This document shows, in pieces, positions 52,201 through 60,176 of a stretch of 64,000 nt of DNA. This DNA comes from Leptura quadrifasciata (taxonomy: Eukaryota; Arthropoda; Insecta; Coleoptera; Cerambycidae). The notes beneath the pieces were generated by a model, which was not told the DNA's origin, ran no database searches, and saw nothing but the letters and a program-made list of their open reading frames with translations. Position 1 is the stretch's first letter. Every line of letters begins with the position of its first letter. The DNA lies in assembly GCA_963675555.1 (NCBI GenBank), contig OY776681.1, forward strand, positions 6,192,461 through 6,256,460. The letters are read 5' to 3'. Both the position numbers and the translations under genes were made by a program.

Positions 52201-53095
52201 TATTTTGGCAGAAAGTTGAAGTCTTTTCTTCTATTTTCTACATTTCAAATGTGGTGATTATTTTTTTTCTAAATGTAGAGAAAATGGAATCTATGTTAAC
52301 ACATGCTGCATAAAAGGTAAGCCATGCACTGATGTATATCTATGTATTTGGGTAAACTACAACCGATTTCGATAGATTACCTTACAGAATGAACATAGGT
52401 CAGCAGACTGGACTACAGTGAATCGGGGAAGAGATATAATAAAGATTCTACAACAAAGCCGCACAGGAATCATTAAATTTCGAAGTTATGCAATTCATAA
52501 TACAGAATAGTGTTAGCTGTGTTGTCTAAATTGCTCAGTAACGTTCAATGACATTTAACTACCCATGCAAACGCAGCCACAGGCGATCTAAAATGTTATC
52601 AATAGATAATGACATACTTTTTTTTACGAAACAGAATAATAAATAATTTTGTGAGCCACTGTATAATATATTTTTTATACACCAACTTAATTTCTGTTAT
52701 TGGTTAAAATTAAAAAATCGTGTGATGCAAATTAAGCCAACCTCCGTTATAAAACTAATCTTTTGGCTCTGAATCATAAAAAATTGCCTATTTCCTTTCA
52801 ACTTGTAGTTTTTTACGGCTGGGTTTGTAAACCAGTGAATCAGTTTTATGATGCATCTAGTTGTTGTATACATAATTACTATGTAGGAGATAATAACAGT
52901 GATTAGGCATTTCCCAAAGCAATCAATAGAACAGGTCAATTACAGGAAATAAAAAAAAAATGTTGCAACAGTTTTCTTACCCTAAGTGTATATTTTCCTT
53001 TGTTGGGTTCCTCAAAATAGTTGTATACATGGCCATTTATTTGCCTGGGTTGGATTGTCACCTGCATGCCATGTCGATTCTTGACCAGAGCTTTC
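34244..53095 (-). CDS. MOV10: Mov10-family superfamily-1 RNA helicase (16 or 17 exons, 5' end not found)
   Basis: Minus-strand exons, 5' to 3': 52981-53095, 51236-51425, 49064-49200, 47376-47485, (45360-45389), 44917-44946, 43334-43447, 42724-42841, 42486-42670, 41846-42037, 41507-41788, 40678-40985, 40439-40584, 40215-40381, 37238-37367, 36625-36801 and 34244-34465. All junctions are GT/AG and phases agree, giving about 873 residues against 1003 in human MOV10, so the first 100 or so are missing. Mov10 proteins are UPF1-like 5'-3' RNA helicases linked to small-RNA silencing and retroelement restriction in the cytoplasm. Helicase motifs are GPPGTGKT (about 430), VVFVDEAAQACEPE (about 546), VVLAGDPRQLGP, LKLNFRSHST, GTTETFQGRE and RFNVAMTRAMSKLIVIG. 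The piRNA-pathway relative armitage/MOV10L1 is the main alternative. Confidence 0.88.
35041..35121 (+). mobile_element. 3' fragment of the 5S-derived SINE family
   Basis: cgtctacaggcgtcggtgtt, aggcctcagt and gcggaaatagg, followed by aacgttaaataaatgta and poly(A), match the 3' end of the element at 46551-46939 in opposite orientation. The 5' part with the 5S promoter is absent or unrecognisable. Confidence 0.75.
35702..36140. repeat. Possible transposon remnant in a helicase intron
   Basis: It begins tacagggtattttcgaagta, like mariner-type element tips in this window. A + frame at 35901-36140 is open for 79 codons but matches nothing I know. Confidence 0.3.
36227..36450 (+). mobile_element. 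tRNA-derived SINE in a helicase intron
   Basis: It begins ggggatggcagctcactgtg, with an A-box-like stretch. The B box gggttcgatactc follows at 36286, in tRNA spacing. An unrelated body follows, with cttgagaccttccaggggct. It ends near (ATT)n at about 36475. Confidence 0.65.
37509..38830 (+). pseudogene. LINE with restriction-like endonuclease (R2/R4/Dong-type), 5'-truncated
   Basis: 37555-37962 encodes the reverse transcriptase thumb: YTYLGVEQRSTQEVSV, RQIWSSELSGKNKVSATNML and RLYLPRHRGGRGLLSLENL. After a stop and frameshift (37960-38240), 38241-38816 is open for 191 codons with a zinc knuckle CRACRRAPETVMHLLSAC. Then come NKPDIVLLDHQLKTMYVVEF, the PD..E-type core of the restriction-like endonuclease. 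This order (thumb, zinc knuckle, endonuclease) marks the RLE class, not the apurinic-type LINEs elsewhere in the window. It starts next to a TAA-rich stretch (37488-37510). Confidence 0.8.
38880..39015 (-). mobile_element. Possible tRNA-like SINE piece
   Basis: The minus strand reads ccgcgttggttaaggcgcga, resembling the A-box half of a tRNA. I see no clear B box. It is bounded by the RLE LINE and an AT-rich flank. Confidence 0.3.
39100..39860 (-). pseudogene. LINE reverse transcriptase fragments in a helicase intron
   Basis: 39583-39855 reads RVVPQGSILGPLLYILYKNY and QFADVTSIIFG (an FADV variant of YADD). 39123-39305 reads LQKRCLQQIFNMKT, a typical C-terminal block. A repeat at about 39316-39450 (acacgtgtttcggagttatt) separates the two parts. 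Confidence 0.75.
43553..43617. repeat. GA/GGGA microsatellite
   Basis: About 65 bases of G and A on the + strand, in a helicase intron. Confidence 0.9.
44100..44780 (-). pseudogene. LINE reverse transcriptase fragment in a helicase intron
   Basis: 44546-44743 reads LIKSGYKSGSFLQKSGVPQG, SILGPLFFVMFINDIL and LLYTDDLKLYQ (YTDD catalytic box). A broken RSRLEYASMMWSPIYN block lies near 44300. Its 5' edge is the start of the 440-bp duplication. Confidence 0.75.
44746..45620 (-). repeat. Tandem duplication of about 440 bp in a helicase intron
   Basis: 44746-45186 and 45187-45620 match at roughly 95%. Both include atagaactgttg, ttacggttttctcac and tggaaacttacgcaagctta. The first copy joins a LINE fragment at its left edge, and the second carries a stub of that LINE (aacctatagaactgttgg). 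The duplication therefore came after the LINE insertion. Confidence 0.85.
44917..45389 (-). CDS. MOV10: Duplicated 30-nt exon of the helicase gene
   Basis: 44917-44946 and 45360-45389 have the same structure: acceptor cttcag, 30 bases, donor gtaagttt. They encode SLRTPSSKLA and SLRTPTSKLA. Each begins with the third base of a codon and ends with two bases of the next (phase 2 to phase 2). One, both or neither could therefore be used without a frameshift. The upstream exon ends ca and the next begins g, so the joins read Gln and Ala. Both lie in the duplicated 440-bp block. Confidence 0.65.
46551..46939 (-). mobile_element. 5S rRNA-derived SINE (SINE3-like) with 14-bp target duplication
   Basis: Read from 46939, the head contains gcgatgtaaagcaacgacag, gcgcagttagtacttggat and tggtgaccattccaacgg. 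This is the internal promoter half of 5S rRNA (box A, intermediate element, box C) with few changes. A unique body follows. The 3' end is gttaaataaatgtata plus poly(A). taacaatttgattt occurs exactly at both flanks (46537-46550 and 46940-46953). It lies in a helicase intron, on the gene's strand. Confidence 0.85.
47690..48830 (+). pseudogene. LINE fragment in a helicase intron
   Basis: HGVPQGSVLGPILFLIYIND lies at about 47782. A deletion and frame changes follow. 48079-48393 is open: KISKYTYSLRNLVGKVSQ, YAILVWGHAPSCATVF and GLKYRDDCKEQYIALKVMTV. The 3' end is aataaagaattgag at about 48820. It is antisense to the helicase gene. Confidence 0.8.
49385..49690 (+). pseudogene. LINE reverse transcriptase fragment in a helicase intron
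   Basis: The reading is RIEKIGIGG, NYLQDW and, after a frameshift, VEIGVLQGTVLGPILFLIYI plus NGIL. It ends before the catalytic YADD block. Confidence 0.7.
50790..50990 (+). pseudogene. Possible LINE 3' coding remnant
   Basis: The + strand reads TVKGPKYYNKLPKCVKSIS at about 50885, like the GPKIYNIIPEYIK block ending other LINEs here. Upstream frames are broken. Confidence 0.45.
51508..51978 (+). mobile_element. LTR-like sequence, probably from a retrotransposon
   Basis: It begins TGTTATGTG and ends CACGTAACA, an imperfect 9-bp inverted pair with TG...CA ends. A TATA box (tatataaag, 51680) is followed about 37 bases later by an initiator-like ttcagtt, and an AATAAA lies at 51896. This is the U3-R-U5 order of an LTR. 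No matching flank duplication and no coding interior were seen; a purine-rich stretch follows. Confidence 0.5.
52090..52980. other. Helicase intron, no element recognised
   Basis: AT-rich intron sequence up to the donor at 52980. Short open frames only. Confidence 0.4.
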
Positions 53096-53370
53096 CTGTA
53101 TAGACAAGGAAAAAAGTTATTTTCTACTAATATTATTAATCGTCGACATATATTAGTTATTAGTTTGTTGTCATTTTAAAAAACCGATCGCAAAGAAGGA
53201 TCAAACAAGAAAACGATGATTTTTTCCTCTAGAGGCACTTTGAAAAACTAACCAGTTAGCCATTAGTAGAGGACATGAAAGCAAAAAAAGGGTATCAGTT
53301 CTTAATCGTTACAACTTCAATGTAATGACTTGAAATCTTTTGCATTATGTTAAGTTTCGGCAATATACTC

Positions 53371-53540
53371 CAGTCAAATTAGACAGAAAATAGCCTTAAC
53401 CTGAACATTTGAAATAAAAAGCTGAAAATTGGTACAAACATTGAGGATGATGTCCTAGTTCGAATCCCAAAAGTCCCAAACAATCCCACTTGGGGAGAAT
53501 CCGCCATCTTGGAAAAACCGCTGCCATCTTGGATGGATGA
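53371..53540 (+). repeat. Dispersed repeat, inverted copy at 62155-62300
   Basis: catttgaaataaaaagct, gatgtccta, tcccacttgggga and ccgccatcttgg occur in order. The reverse complement of 62155-62300 has the same blocks. Confidence 0.7.
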
Positions 53541-53900
53541 AGTTGTAAACTTAACAACCAAACCAAACGTCCGATTTTGTTCGTTTTTGCGTAAAATTGT
53601 TTTTTCTACTCCCTTATGTAAATTTGCTGTTTTCCGTACAGTCTGTAGAATGGATAAGTGGGCCATTCCAGTTAGCTGAACAGATATATTTCAATACGTT
53701 CTAGGATGGATATGAAATCGACCAATCACAGTTTGTGTATTAAGTATATAGGCAACTATTCATTTTAAAAAATGCAAGTTGGTGCGTAAGCTGTCAAAGT
53801 AATTGTCGGTGTGTATTCGCGCAGTTTGAGCTAGAAAATAATTTAAAATGAGTGATTCCAGTGAAGAATCGATAAACGGTATACCACCTAAAATTTTATT
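53541..53900. other. Unassigned flank of the jockey LINE
   Basis: A + frame opens at ATG 53848 (MSDSSEESINGIPPKILL) and stops at 53976 beside the LINE. Without a family match I do not call it a gene. No upstream helicase exon was seen. Confidence 0.3.
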
Positions 53901-53979
53901 GAAATTATTATATACAGACAAAATTTTAGAGATATATTATGACAAAAAAAAAGTAGTTGCTATATGTGGGGATTGAACC
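53900..53979 (-). mobile_element. Tail part of a tRNA-derived SINE split by the LINE
   Basis: ggggattgaacc (B box on the minus strand) ends here at 53979. The matching head is at 59431-59510. Together they are one SINE cut by a 5.45-kb insertion. The exact tail boundary is not clear. Confidence 0.5.
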
Positions 53980-54670
53980 AATTCAATTCAATTCAATTCA
54001 ATTCAAAACAACTTTATTAAAATTAATATACAGTAAATGTGCCTCCCCAGAGCCCATCGGGACCGACCCTGCGACCACTGCGTTAACGCGGTGGTGTATC
54101 GCAAAGTCGGGCCGAGGCGGGACTGGTTTGGCTAGGTAAAAATGGAAACGATAAAAACTCAAACTCCTTTTACAAAAGTAAATAAAATTAAGTGCTGTGA
54201 CAAAAAATGCTTAAAAAAGAAAGCTTAACTTAAAACTGGTTAAAACGATCACTTGGCTTTCGCCGTTCGTGCACTTCACTGAATTTAATTTGGGCACTGA
54301 CGCTGACTCCGTAACTTGCACGGGGTGCCATCCGCGAATTGCTCCAACTACGGGTTGCGCAAAGCAGGCCTAAACTGGGATTCTAAAAATTTTGATTGTT
54401 CTGATATAAAATTTGGATTCTGTTACAAGTTTAATGAAGGAAGGATGAATTTACAGACAAAAATGTACAAACAGAAACGAAGAACAAACAAACGCGACAC
54501 ACACAAAAATACACAAAAACAAAAGAAGAGGGGGACAGGAAAGAATTAAAGTGGATGAAAGGTATGAAATATCAGTGAAAGGTGGATAGTATTAGAGAAG
54601 GTATAGTAGGTGAAAGTTTGGCTAGAGTGGCTGCCGGAAGATTGGCAACGTCTGGTAAGGTAAGGGGTGT

Positions 54671-57316
54671 TTAATCCGAAATGGAGCGCTGTCTAATTTG
54701 TGTAATGTGTCTTGTTAGCGGACTATCGCCCAGCTTGAACGAATAGAAGTTTTGGGAGATATGCTGGACGTAGTCGGCTATCGGGATTATGTCGTTGCAG
54801 CGTTCGTAGAGGTCTCTGAGGGAGGTGTATCTTCCAGAATTTGATATGAGGCGCATATATTTGTGTTCTAGCACTTTTAGTTTTTTCATTGTCTTGGCCG
54901 ATATGCTGCACCACACCGGCGCCGCGTATGTGATAGACGGCCTGATCACCGTCGTGTACAACAATTTTTTATTTTGTCTGTTAAGTCTGCTACCCCTGAC
55001 CATGAGCGGATACAGACTCCTGGACAGGGAGTAGACCGTTCGTATGGTTTCATTAATGTGCGTATTAAACGTCAGTCTTTGGTCGAGTCTCATCCCCAAA
55101 TACTTCACGCATCTTTTAGTGGGAATTTGGTTGCCCCTGATCGAAATTGGAGTGATAATGCGGTTCTCCGTGAAGCGACGCGTGAAGCATATCGCCTCAG
55201 ACTTCTCAGCGTTGACCCGAATCTTCCACTGGTCGTAATAAGCCGTGGCACGAGCCATGTGCGCCTTCAGCAGCATGTTTGCCGCCTGTGCGTTGTGCGA
55301 ATGCGCGTACATGGCCGTGTCGTCGGCGTACTTGGCCAGCTTGGTATTCGGGAACTCTGGGAAGTCGGAGACGTACAGGTTGTACAACTTTGGTGACAGG
55401 CACGATCCTTGCGGGACGCCCGCACGAATGTCTCGCCGAGTTGATAGCTTGTTATTCACCCGAACCTGTAGGGTTCTGCCCGTCAGGAACGAGTGAATGA
55501 GTTTGGTGATGTGAGTCGGGAAGTTATAGTGGTGTAGCTTGTAGAGTAGGCCCGGGATCCAAACGGTATCGAAGGCCTTCTCAATATCGAGGAGCACCAT
55601 AACGGTATTCTTCCCGAGGTTATATTGTATCTTGACATCGTTAACTATCCTAACGACCTGCTGCACCGTGCTCCTGCCCCTCCTGAAGCCAAATTGGGAC
55701 TCGTCGTCGATGTGAAGCTCATCCTGAACAGCATCGAGTCTGATCAGGATGATCTTCTCCACTAACTTGGAGATCGCCGACAGCAACGAGATGGGCCTGT
55801 AGCTGCCGACGAACTGCGCGTTCTTCTTCGGCTTCAGGATGGGTACGACCACGGCGCCCTTCCACTGGCTAGGCCAGTGCTGGAGTCGCAGGATCCCATT
55901 AACGATGTAAGTTAATTGCACAATACCTTTCCTCGGGAGATATTTGAGCAGCCTGTATTCGATACAGTCCGCCCCGGGTGCTTTATTGTTTGGTAGGTCT
56001 TTGACAATGTCTGCCACCTCCGAAGGCTTGGTCATGACTTTAAGAAATTGCTGTCTCGTCAGTTGGATGTCATGACCGAGCAGTTCTCGTACGTCTCGTT
56101 CGATGCGGTCGTGTTCCTGATTGTTTGGCATGGTGTTGTTATGTATCGTCTGAAAATGGTCGGCTAAGTCGTTCGCCTTTCGTGCGTCCGTTAGCGATGT
56201 CTGTCCGTTCGTACCCGTCAAGGCTGGTATGGCCTCCCGCGTACTTTTCAGGGCTCTCGTCAGCTTCCACAGCGAGTTGTCTTGAGGATTGAGCGCCGCC
56301 AGTTTGTCGCCCCATTTCTGGTTTTTTGCAGTGTTGATGGAGGTCCGGATCTGCCTCTGCAGCCTGATCATCTCGGCTCTAGCGTCGGCATCGCGATTTC
56401 GCTGCCAAAGCCGTCTTAGTCGGTTCTTTTCCCTTATGTCTCGTATGACCGCCTCGTCGAGTCGGTCTCTGTTGTGATTGATAGTCACAGTGGTGGCAAC
56501 AGTCTGCTTGGCATCCTGCAGTACCCTTGTGAACTCCTTCACCGCATTTTCCAGTTCGGCGGGTGTGTTGATCGTGTTAGTTAGTGTAATGTGCGTGTTT
56601 ATGTGTGCCTTATAGAGACGCCAGTCGGCGCCCCTATAAGATGTGACTTTTCGTGTAATGTCTTCCCTCGACACACCGTCAAGTTCGACCACGATGGGAT
56701 TGTGGTCGGACGTGAGTTCCTGCAGGGCCAAGGGGGTCGTGCAGTTCCTCACGCCTTTATTGACCACTATGTCGAGAGTAGTGGGCGTTGTACCGTTATC
56801 CGGAAAATGCGTGGGATCGTCCGGATACTGCACGATGACATTTCGACTATTCACATAGTCGAACAGAGTGTTGCCGTTCGCGTTGTTGCGATGGCAGTTC
56901 CAGTTGCGATGCCTAGCGTTAAGGTCGCCGATGAGCAGGCAACGTGGGCCCGCGTTCATCAGATTCTCGAGGCAACCCGCCGTGAAGCCGTTCACGGGTC
57001 GATTGTACGCGGCCACGATACTGGTGCCGCCCTCCAGCGTCACATACACATTCTCCACGGTGGTGTTCCGTACAGTATGGTGCGTGTGCGCAATGTCTGA
57101 CTTTACCAGTACGGCCACACCGCCACCCCTGTGGTTGTCGGCCCTATCTGTCCTATGTACTGTATACCCTCGGACTTGCAGTTTGTCACGTCTGGTAAGT
57201 TTCGTTTCGTTTAGCAGCATAATGTCAATTTTATGCCTCAACAAGTAATTGATAAGAAAAGGAATTTTGTTACCTATACCATTGGCGTTCCAAGAAGAGA
57301 TTTTGATGGTTATGGT
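54671..57316 (-). CDS. LINE ORF2: apurinic-type endonuclease and reverse transcriptase
   Basis: The frame is open from the base after the ORF1 stop to 54671. It nicks target DNA and copies element RNA by target-primed reverse transcription. The endonuclease starts with KISSWNANGIGNKIP (57301-57257), then LLNETKL, LLIGDLNARHRNW, TLDIVVNKG and SDHNPIVVE. The reverse transcriptase has YRPISLLSAISKLVEKI, SQFGFRRGRSTVQQV, LDIEKAFDTVW, GVPQGSCLSPKLYNLYVSDF and KYADDTAMYA (Y at 55330). No in-frame ATG occurs before 57220, so the first endonuclease motif precedes any usual start. About 881 codons, with no internal stop. Confidence 0.93.
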   Translation of the reverse strand, partial: TITIKISSWNANGIGNKIPFLINYLLRHKIDIMLLNETKLTRRDKLQVRGYTVHRTDRADNHRGGGVAVLVKSDIAHTHHTVRNTTVENVYVTLEGGTSIVAAYNRPVNGFTAGCLENLMNAGPRCLLIGDLNARHRNWNCHRNNANGNTLFDYVNSRNVIVQYPDDPTHFPDNGTTPTTLDIVVNKGVRNCTTPLALQELTSDHNPIVVELDGVSREDITRKVTSYRGADWRLYKAHINTHITLTNTINTPAELENAVKEFTRVLQDAKQTVATTVTINHNRDRLDEAVIRDIREKNRLRRLWQRNRDADARAEMIRLQRQIRTSINTAKNQKWGDKLAALNPQDNSLWKLTRALKSTREAIPALTGTNGQTSLTDARKANDLADHFQTIHNNTMPNNQEHDRIERDVRELLGHDIQLTRQQFLKVMTKPSEVADIVKDLPNNKAPGADCIEYRLLKYLPRKGIVQLTYIVNGILRLQHWPSQWKGAVVVPILKPKKNAQFVGSYRPISLLSAISKLVEKIILIRLDAVQDELHIDDESQFGFRRGRSTVQQVVRIVNDVKIQYNLGKNTVMVLLDIEKAFDTVWIPGLLYKLHHYNFPTHITKLIHSFLTGRTLQVRVNNKLSTRRDIRAGVPQGSCLSPKLYNLYVSDFPEFPNTKLAKYADDTAMYAHSHNAQAANMLLKAHMARATAYYDQWKIRVNAEKSEAICFTRRFTENRIITPISIRGNQIPTKRCVKYLGMRLDQRLTFNTHINETIRTVYSLSRSLYPLMVRGSRLNRQNKKLLYTTVIRPSITYAAPVWCSISAKTMKKLKVLEHKYMRLISNSGRYTSLRDLYERCNDIIPIADYVQHISQNFYSFKLGDSPLTRHITQIRQRSISD

Positions 57317-58951
57317 TTAGCATGCATCCTCTGGCATCGCTTCGAGAAAGCGATGCATGACGAAGAATTTGTCCGCGGCGTTGGTGCAATTCTCCAGCTC
57401 CGCGTTCAAGTTACGATACAACGCCAGCAATTTGTCGAGATCAACAAGTGATGCCATGCGGCGTTGTTGCTGGCGCAGTTCCTCAATCTTTGCCGCCGTC
57501 GAAGCGCCGGCGACTTCTCCGCTTCTCTGGACGGTGGGAGTTGGCAACAGCGCCGCTGGCCTCATTCGGGGGACGTCTGGGTGGGGGGGGGCTGCCGTCG
57601 TCTGGGGAGGTGGCTGCGTCGCTGCGTGGGTATGCCTGGATGCTGCTGCTGCCGCCGTCGCACGCCGCTCTTCCCATATGTTTGTTTTTGGGGGGGGGGC
57701 CGCCACGTACCTCGTTTCCGGGGGAGGTGCCACTCTGACGTTGTTCCGCTCCAACTGCCCTATTTTCCTTTTATACACCAGGCATACGACTGCGTTTGCG
57801 GGATGTGGCCCCCCGCAATTCACGCATTTGGCCGGTGTGTCGCGGCTTTTAGTGCACGTTCTGGTTAGATGTTGTTCTGCGCACTTTAGGCAGTTGGGTG
57901 CTGCGTGGCAGTTGGAGGTGGCGTGCCCCCACTGCTGGCATCGGTGGCACTGTATCATAGCCTTATTGTTCGTGTGCCGTTCCCAGCTTACGCTGGTGTA
58001 ATCAACATACTTCACGTCTTGTTGCAACTCCTTCAACGTGATGTTGCTGCTCGTGATTAATAGGTAAGCTGGGAAACGGGTTCCCCTCATCCTGTATAGC
58101 TCTCTACACTCGATCTTATGGTCCCCCTGCAGTTCTGACTTGAGATCTTCCACCGACGCCTCGTGGTGCAGCCCACGCATTACGAAGGCGTGGGATTTGT
58201 CTTCCTTGGGGGTATACGTGTGGAAGTCTAGCTTGTTCGTGGTGAAGCAGTGGTTGACTGCCTCCCAGTCCTCTCTGGTGGTCACCTGTAGGGTCGTGTT
58301 GGCCGCGGAATGTTTCCAGAAGTGTTTATTGTGAATCCGGGCCTTGATGAAGTCATTCACGGCCCTATGATCTTCAAGGTGACCGTGAATGACAATTGGC
58401 GGTGGCCTTCTGGCCGGCTTCTGTTTCTGGGAGGAGGACGAGGGAGGAGTTGCTTCTTCCCCTTCTCGCTGCGGAGGGACCACATTCATGTCTGGACTCT
58501 GCATCTGTAATCGGGTTTCGAACTTATTTTTGCTCAGGAGTATGGGCTGTTGGGTTGTGGCTTGGGGCGGCGGCGGCTTGCTGGCTCCGGGGTGGGTAAA
58601 AGCGGGGTTCTCGACATCCATTATTCGGTTCTGCTTCTTCTTTATCTTGAAGATTTGCGGGTTGGCCTGTTGTTGTTCATCTGTGTCCATGGCGCCGGAC
58701 GCCGCCTTTATCGTGTCGAGACTGGCGTCCGACTCGTCGTCCGCCTTCGGGCTGTCAACTACCAGCCTTCTCTTTACCCTCTTGCGGGCGCTTGGGACCT
58801 GCGGCCCCAGAATTGTACAACTTCTGTCGCTCTCGTTTCCCGACAGCAGTTGTTGTCTGGCTAGGCTATCTTGCGTCCGGGCGAACGCACCTACCGATAC
58901 GCTGCTCACGAAGGAACCTTCTGCATTTTTTGTTGTTGAACTTTCGTCCAT
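57317..58951 (-). CDS. LINE ORF1: gag-like nucleic-acid-binding protein
   Basis: 544 residues from ATG to TAA. This is the ribonucleoprotein component that binds element RNA. Residues 1-180 are low-complexity and include a basic stretch (ARKRVKRRLVVDSP). A PRE_C2HC-like region lies at about 255-325. Three zinc knuckles follow: CHRCQQWGHATSNC (335-348), CLKCAEQHLTRTC (354-366) and CVNCGGPHPANAVVC (376-390), the usual jockey gag layout. A Pro/Ala-rich segment leads to a C-terminal helix (LDKLLALYRNLNAELENC). The stop at 57317-57319 is followed immediately, in the same frame, by open ORF2 sequence. Confidence 0.93.
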   Translation of the reverse strand: MDESSTTKNAEGSFVSSVSVGAFARTQDSLARQQLLSGNESDRSCTILGPQVPSARKRVKRRLVVDSPKADDESDASLDTIKAASGAMDTDEQQQANPQIFKIKKKQNRIMDVENPAFTHPGASKPPPPQATTQQPILLSKNKFETRLQMQSPDMNVVPPQREGEEATPPSSSSQKQKPARRPPPIVIHGHLEDHRAVNDFIKARIHNKHFWKHSAANTTLQVTTREDWEAVNHCFTTNKLDFHTYTPKEDKSHAFVMRGLHHEASVEDLKSELQGDHKIECRELYRMRGTRFPAYLLITSSNITLKELQQDVKYVDYTSVSWERHTNNKAMIQCHRCQQWGHATSNCHAAPNCLKCAEQHLTRTCTKSRDTPAKCVNCGGPHPANAVVCLVYKRKIGQLERNNVRVAPPPETRYVAAPPPKTNIWEERRATAAAAASRHTHAATQPPPQTTAAPPHPDVPRMRPAALLPTPTVQRSGEVAGASTAAKIEELRQQQRRMASLVDLDKLLALYRNLNAELENCTNAADKFFVMHRFLEAMPEDAC

Positions 58952-59430
58952 TTCGCGACTTTTTTGACTTTGAGTTATTGTCCGTAAGAGCCTTTTTTGA
59001 CCGTAAAGTTCTCTAAAAATTGTCTGTTTTCACTTAGGGGTTATGTTCCCCGACCGCGGGGAACGCTCGCGAAAATTTCTGCTTTTGCTTTTGTAGGTTA
59101 TGTCTTTTTTCACTACTCGTTACTAACTTTACTCAATTTAGAAAATAATTTAGAAAGGCTTGCCGGGAAGTTGGGTTATGTCGAGGATTATTTTGTGGCT
59201 AATTTCACTTAATTAATTTTTATGTCAATGTCAAATTTTCTAAATGGTTTGGGCGTACTCACCCCTGGGTTCACGTGCGGGCCCCCGGACACTGCTGTCG
59301 CACTATTGTTCGCTTGCGAACGCGTCGCGCGATCACACACCTTTTATTTCGCTAACGTTTTATGAAATTCTCTATATACAGAGTGGCTCACTTAAATACC
59401 AGTTTACTTGGTTATTAACCGGCGAAACTG

Positions 59431-59510
59431 GGGGATTGAACCTATGATCTCTTTTCATTTGCATTTCGAAGCGTGCATATAACCGCTAGGCTACTGAAGC
59501 TTTTATAAAA
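59431..59510 (-). mobile_element. Head of a tRNA-derived SINE, target of the LINE
   Basis: The minus strand reads agtagcctagcggttatatg (A box TAGCCTAGCGG) and, about 40 bases later, ggttcaatcccc (B box). The spacing is that of a tRNA. The LINE inserted at the B box and duplicated it. Confidence 0.7.
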
Positions 59511-60173
59511 TGTTTGCACCTAGAGCATAAGATTTAGCAGAACCTAAGTTTGTATATTAAAATTTGATTAGAACTATTATTTGTAGTTTTTTCTTAATCC
59601 GCTCGTAGAAAAAGTATACTGTACAACTCGAGTGGATTATCCATATATGGCTATCATATCCACTCTTGTTGCACAAACTACTATTATCTGTCCTATATTC
59701 CTATATCACCGTATTAACAACTTACATGGTTTAGAAACAGCGACAGTAATGGGTTAGACTGGGTTAAAATGTGGTTGAAAAAAAAAAAAAAAAAAAAAAA
59801 AAGGGTCGAATAGTACGAGCTGCTTGTTTTGACTGACACTGAATGCTATTCATTTAATTAGTTTTTCCATAATAAAATAATAAAAAGGGGAAATAAACAT
59901 TTAAATACCCAGTGCATTCTTCAGGCAGGAAATAACACAAAAACGCAAATGTAGGCTGTAATCCACAATCCATACCTTTAACGTCACCTCAAGGAGCGTT
60001 CTTGGCAAATGTCAAAACAAGGTGCGTTTCATCACGCTGCTATCAAGTGCAAGCTGGCAACAACGGCGCACAATTAGTAATAGTAGGCTAGGTTACCAAC
60101 CTTCTCGTTTTAATGGCTACGACATTCAACTTTGAAAGTAACGTCCAAATATTGACACCAGGAAAAAACAATG
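59511..60173. other. Intergenic, with a poly(A) run
   Basis: About 26 A residues at 59777-59802 may be the tail of an unrecognised SINE. The part from about 60000 may belong to the CXC pseudogene. Nothing else was supported. Confidence 0.35.
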
Positions 60174-60176
60174 CAG

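Larger units (their letters stand above)
53980..59430 (-). mobile_element. Complete jockey-type LINE with 12-bp target duplication
   Basis: The 12-mer ggggattgaacc flanks the element at 53968-53979 and 59431-59442. On the minus strand it begins cagtttcgccggttaataac, then has a 5' UTR of about 480 bp. ORF1 (58951-57317) and ORF2 (to 54671) follow, then a 3' UTR of about 690 bp with AATAAA (+ 54013-54018) and a (TTGAA)n tail. Both ORFs are intact, so this is a recent, possibly active copy. Its 5451-bp length is usual for the jockey group. Confidence 0.92.

Noticed and set aside
53848..53976. ATG frame MSDSSEESINGIPPKILL, a possible first exon cut by the LINE
   Set aside because: It is 42 codons with no recognised family, and the sequence right of the LINE (59431 on) does not continue it.
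54974..57248. Long + strand open frames opposite the LINE ORF2
   Set aside because: They are antisense shadows of the reverse transcriptase and endonuclease coding.
57357..58967. Several + strand frames of 66-214 codons
   Set aside because: They are shadows of LINE ORF1; their Cys/Gly/Trp-rich composition mirrors its Pro/Ala-rich codons.
59777..59802. Poly(A) run as a sign of a retrocopy
   Set aside because: No coding or SINE head could be tied to it.
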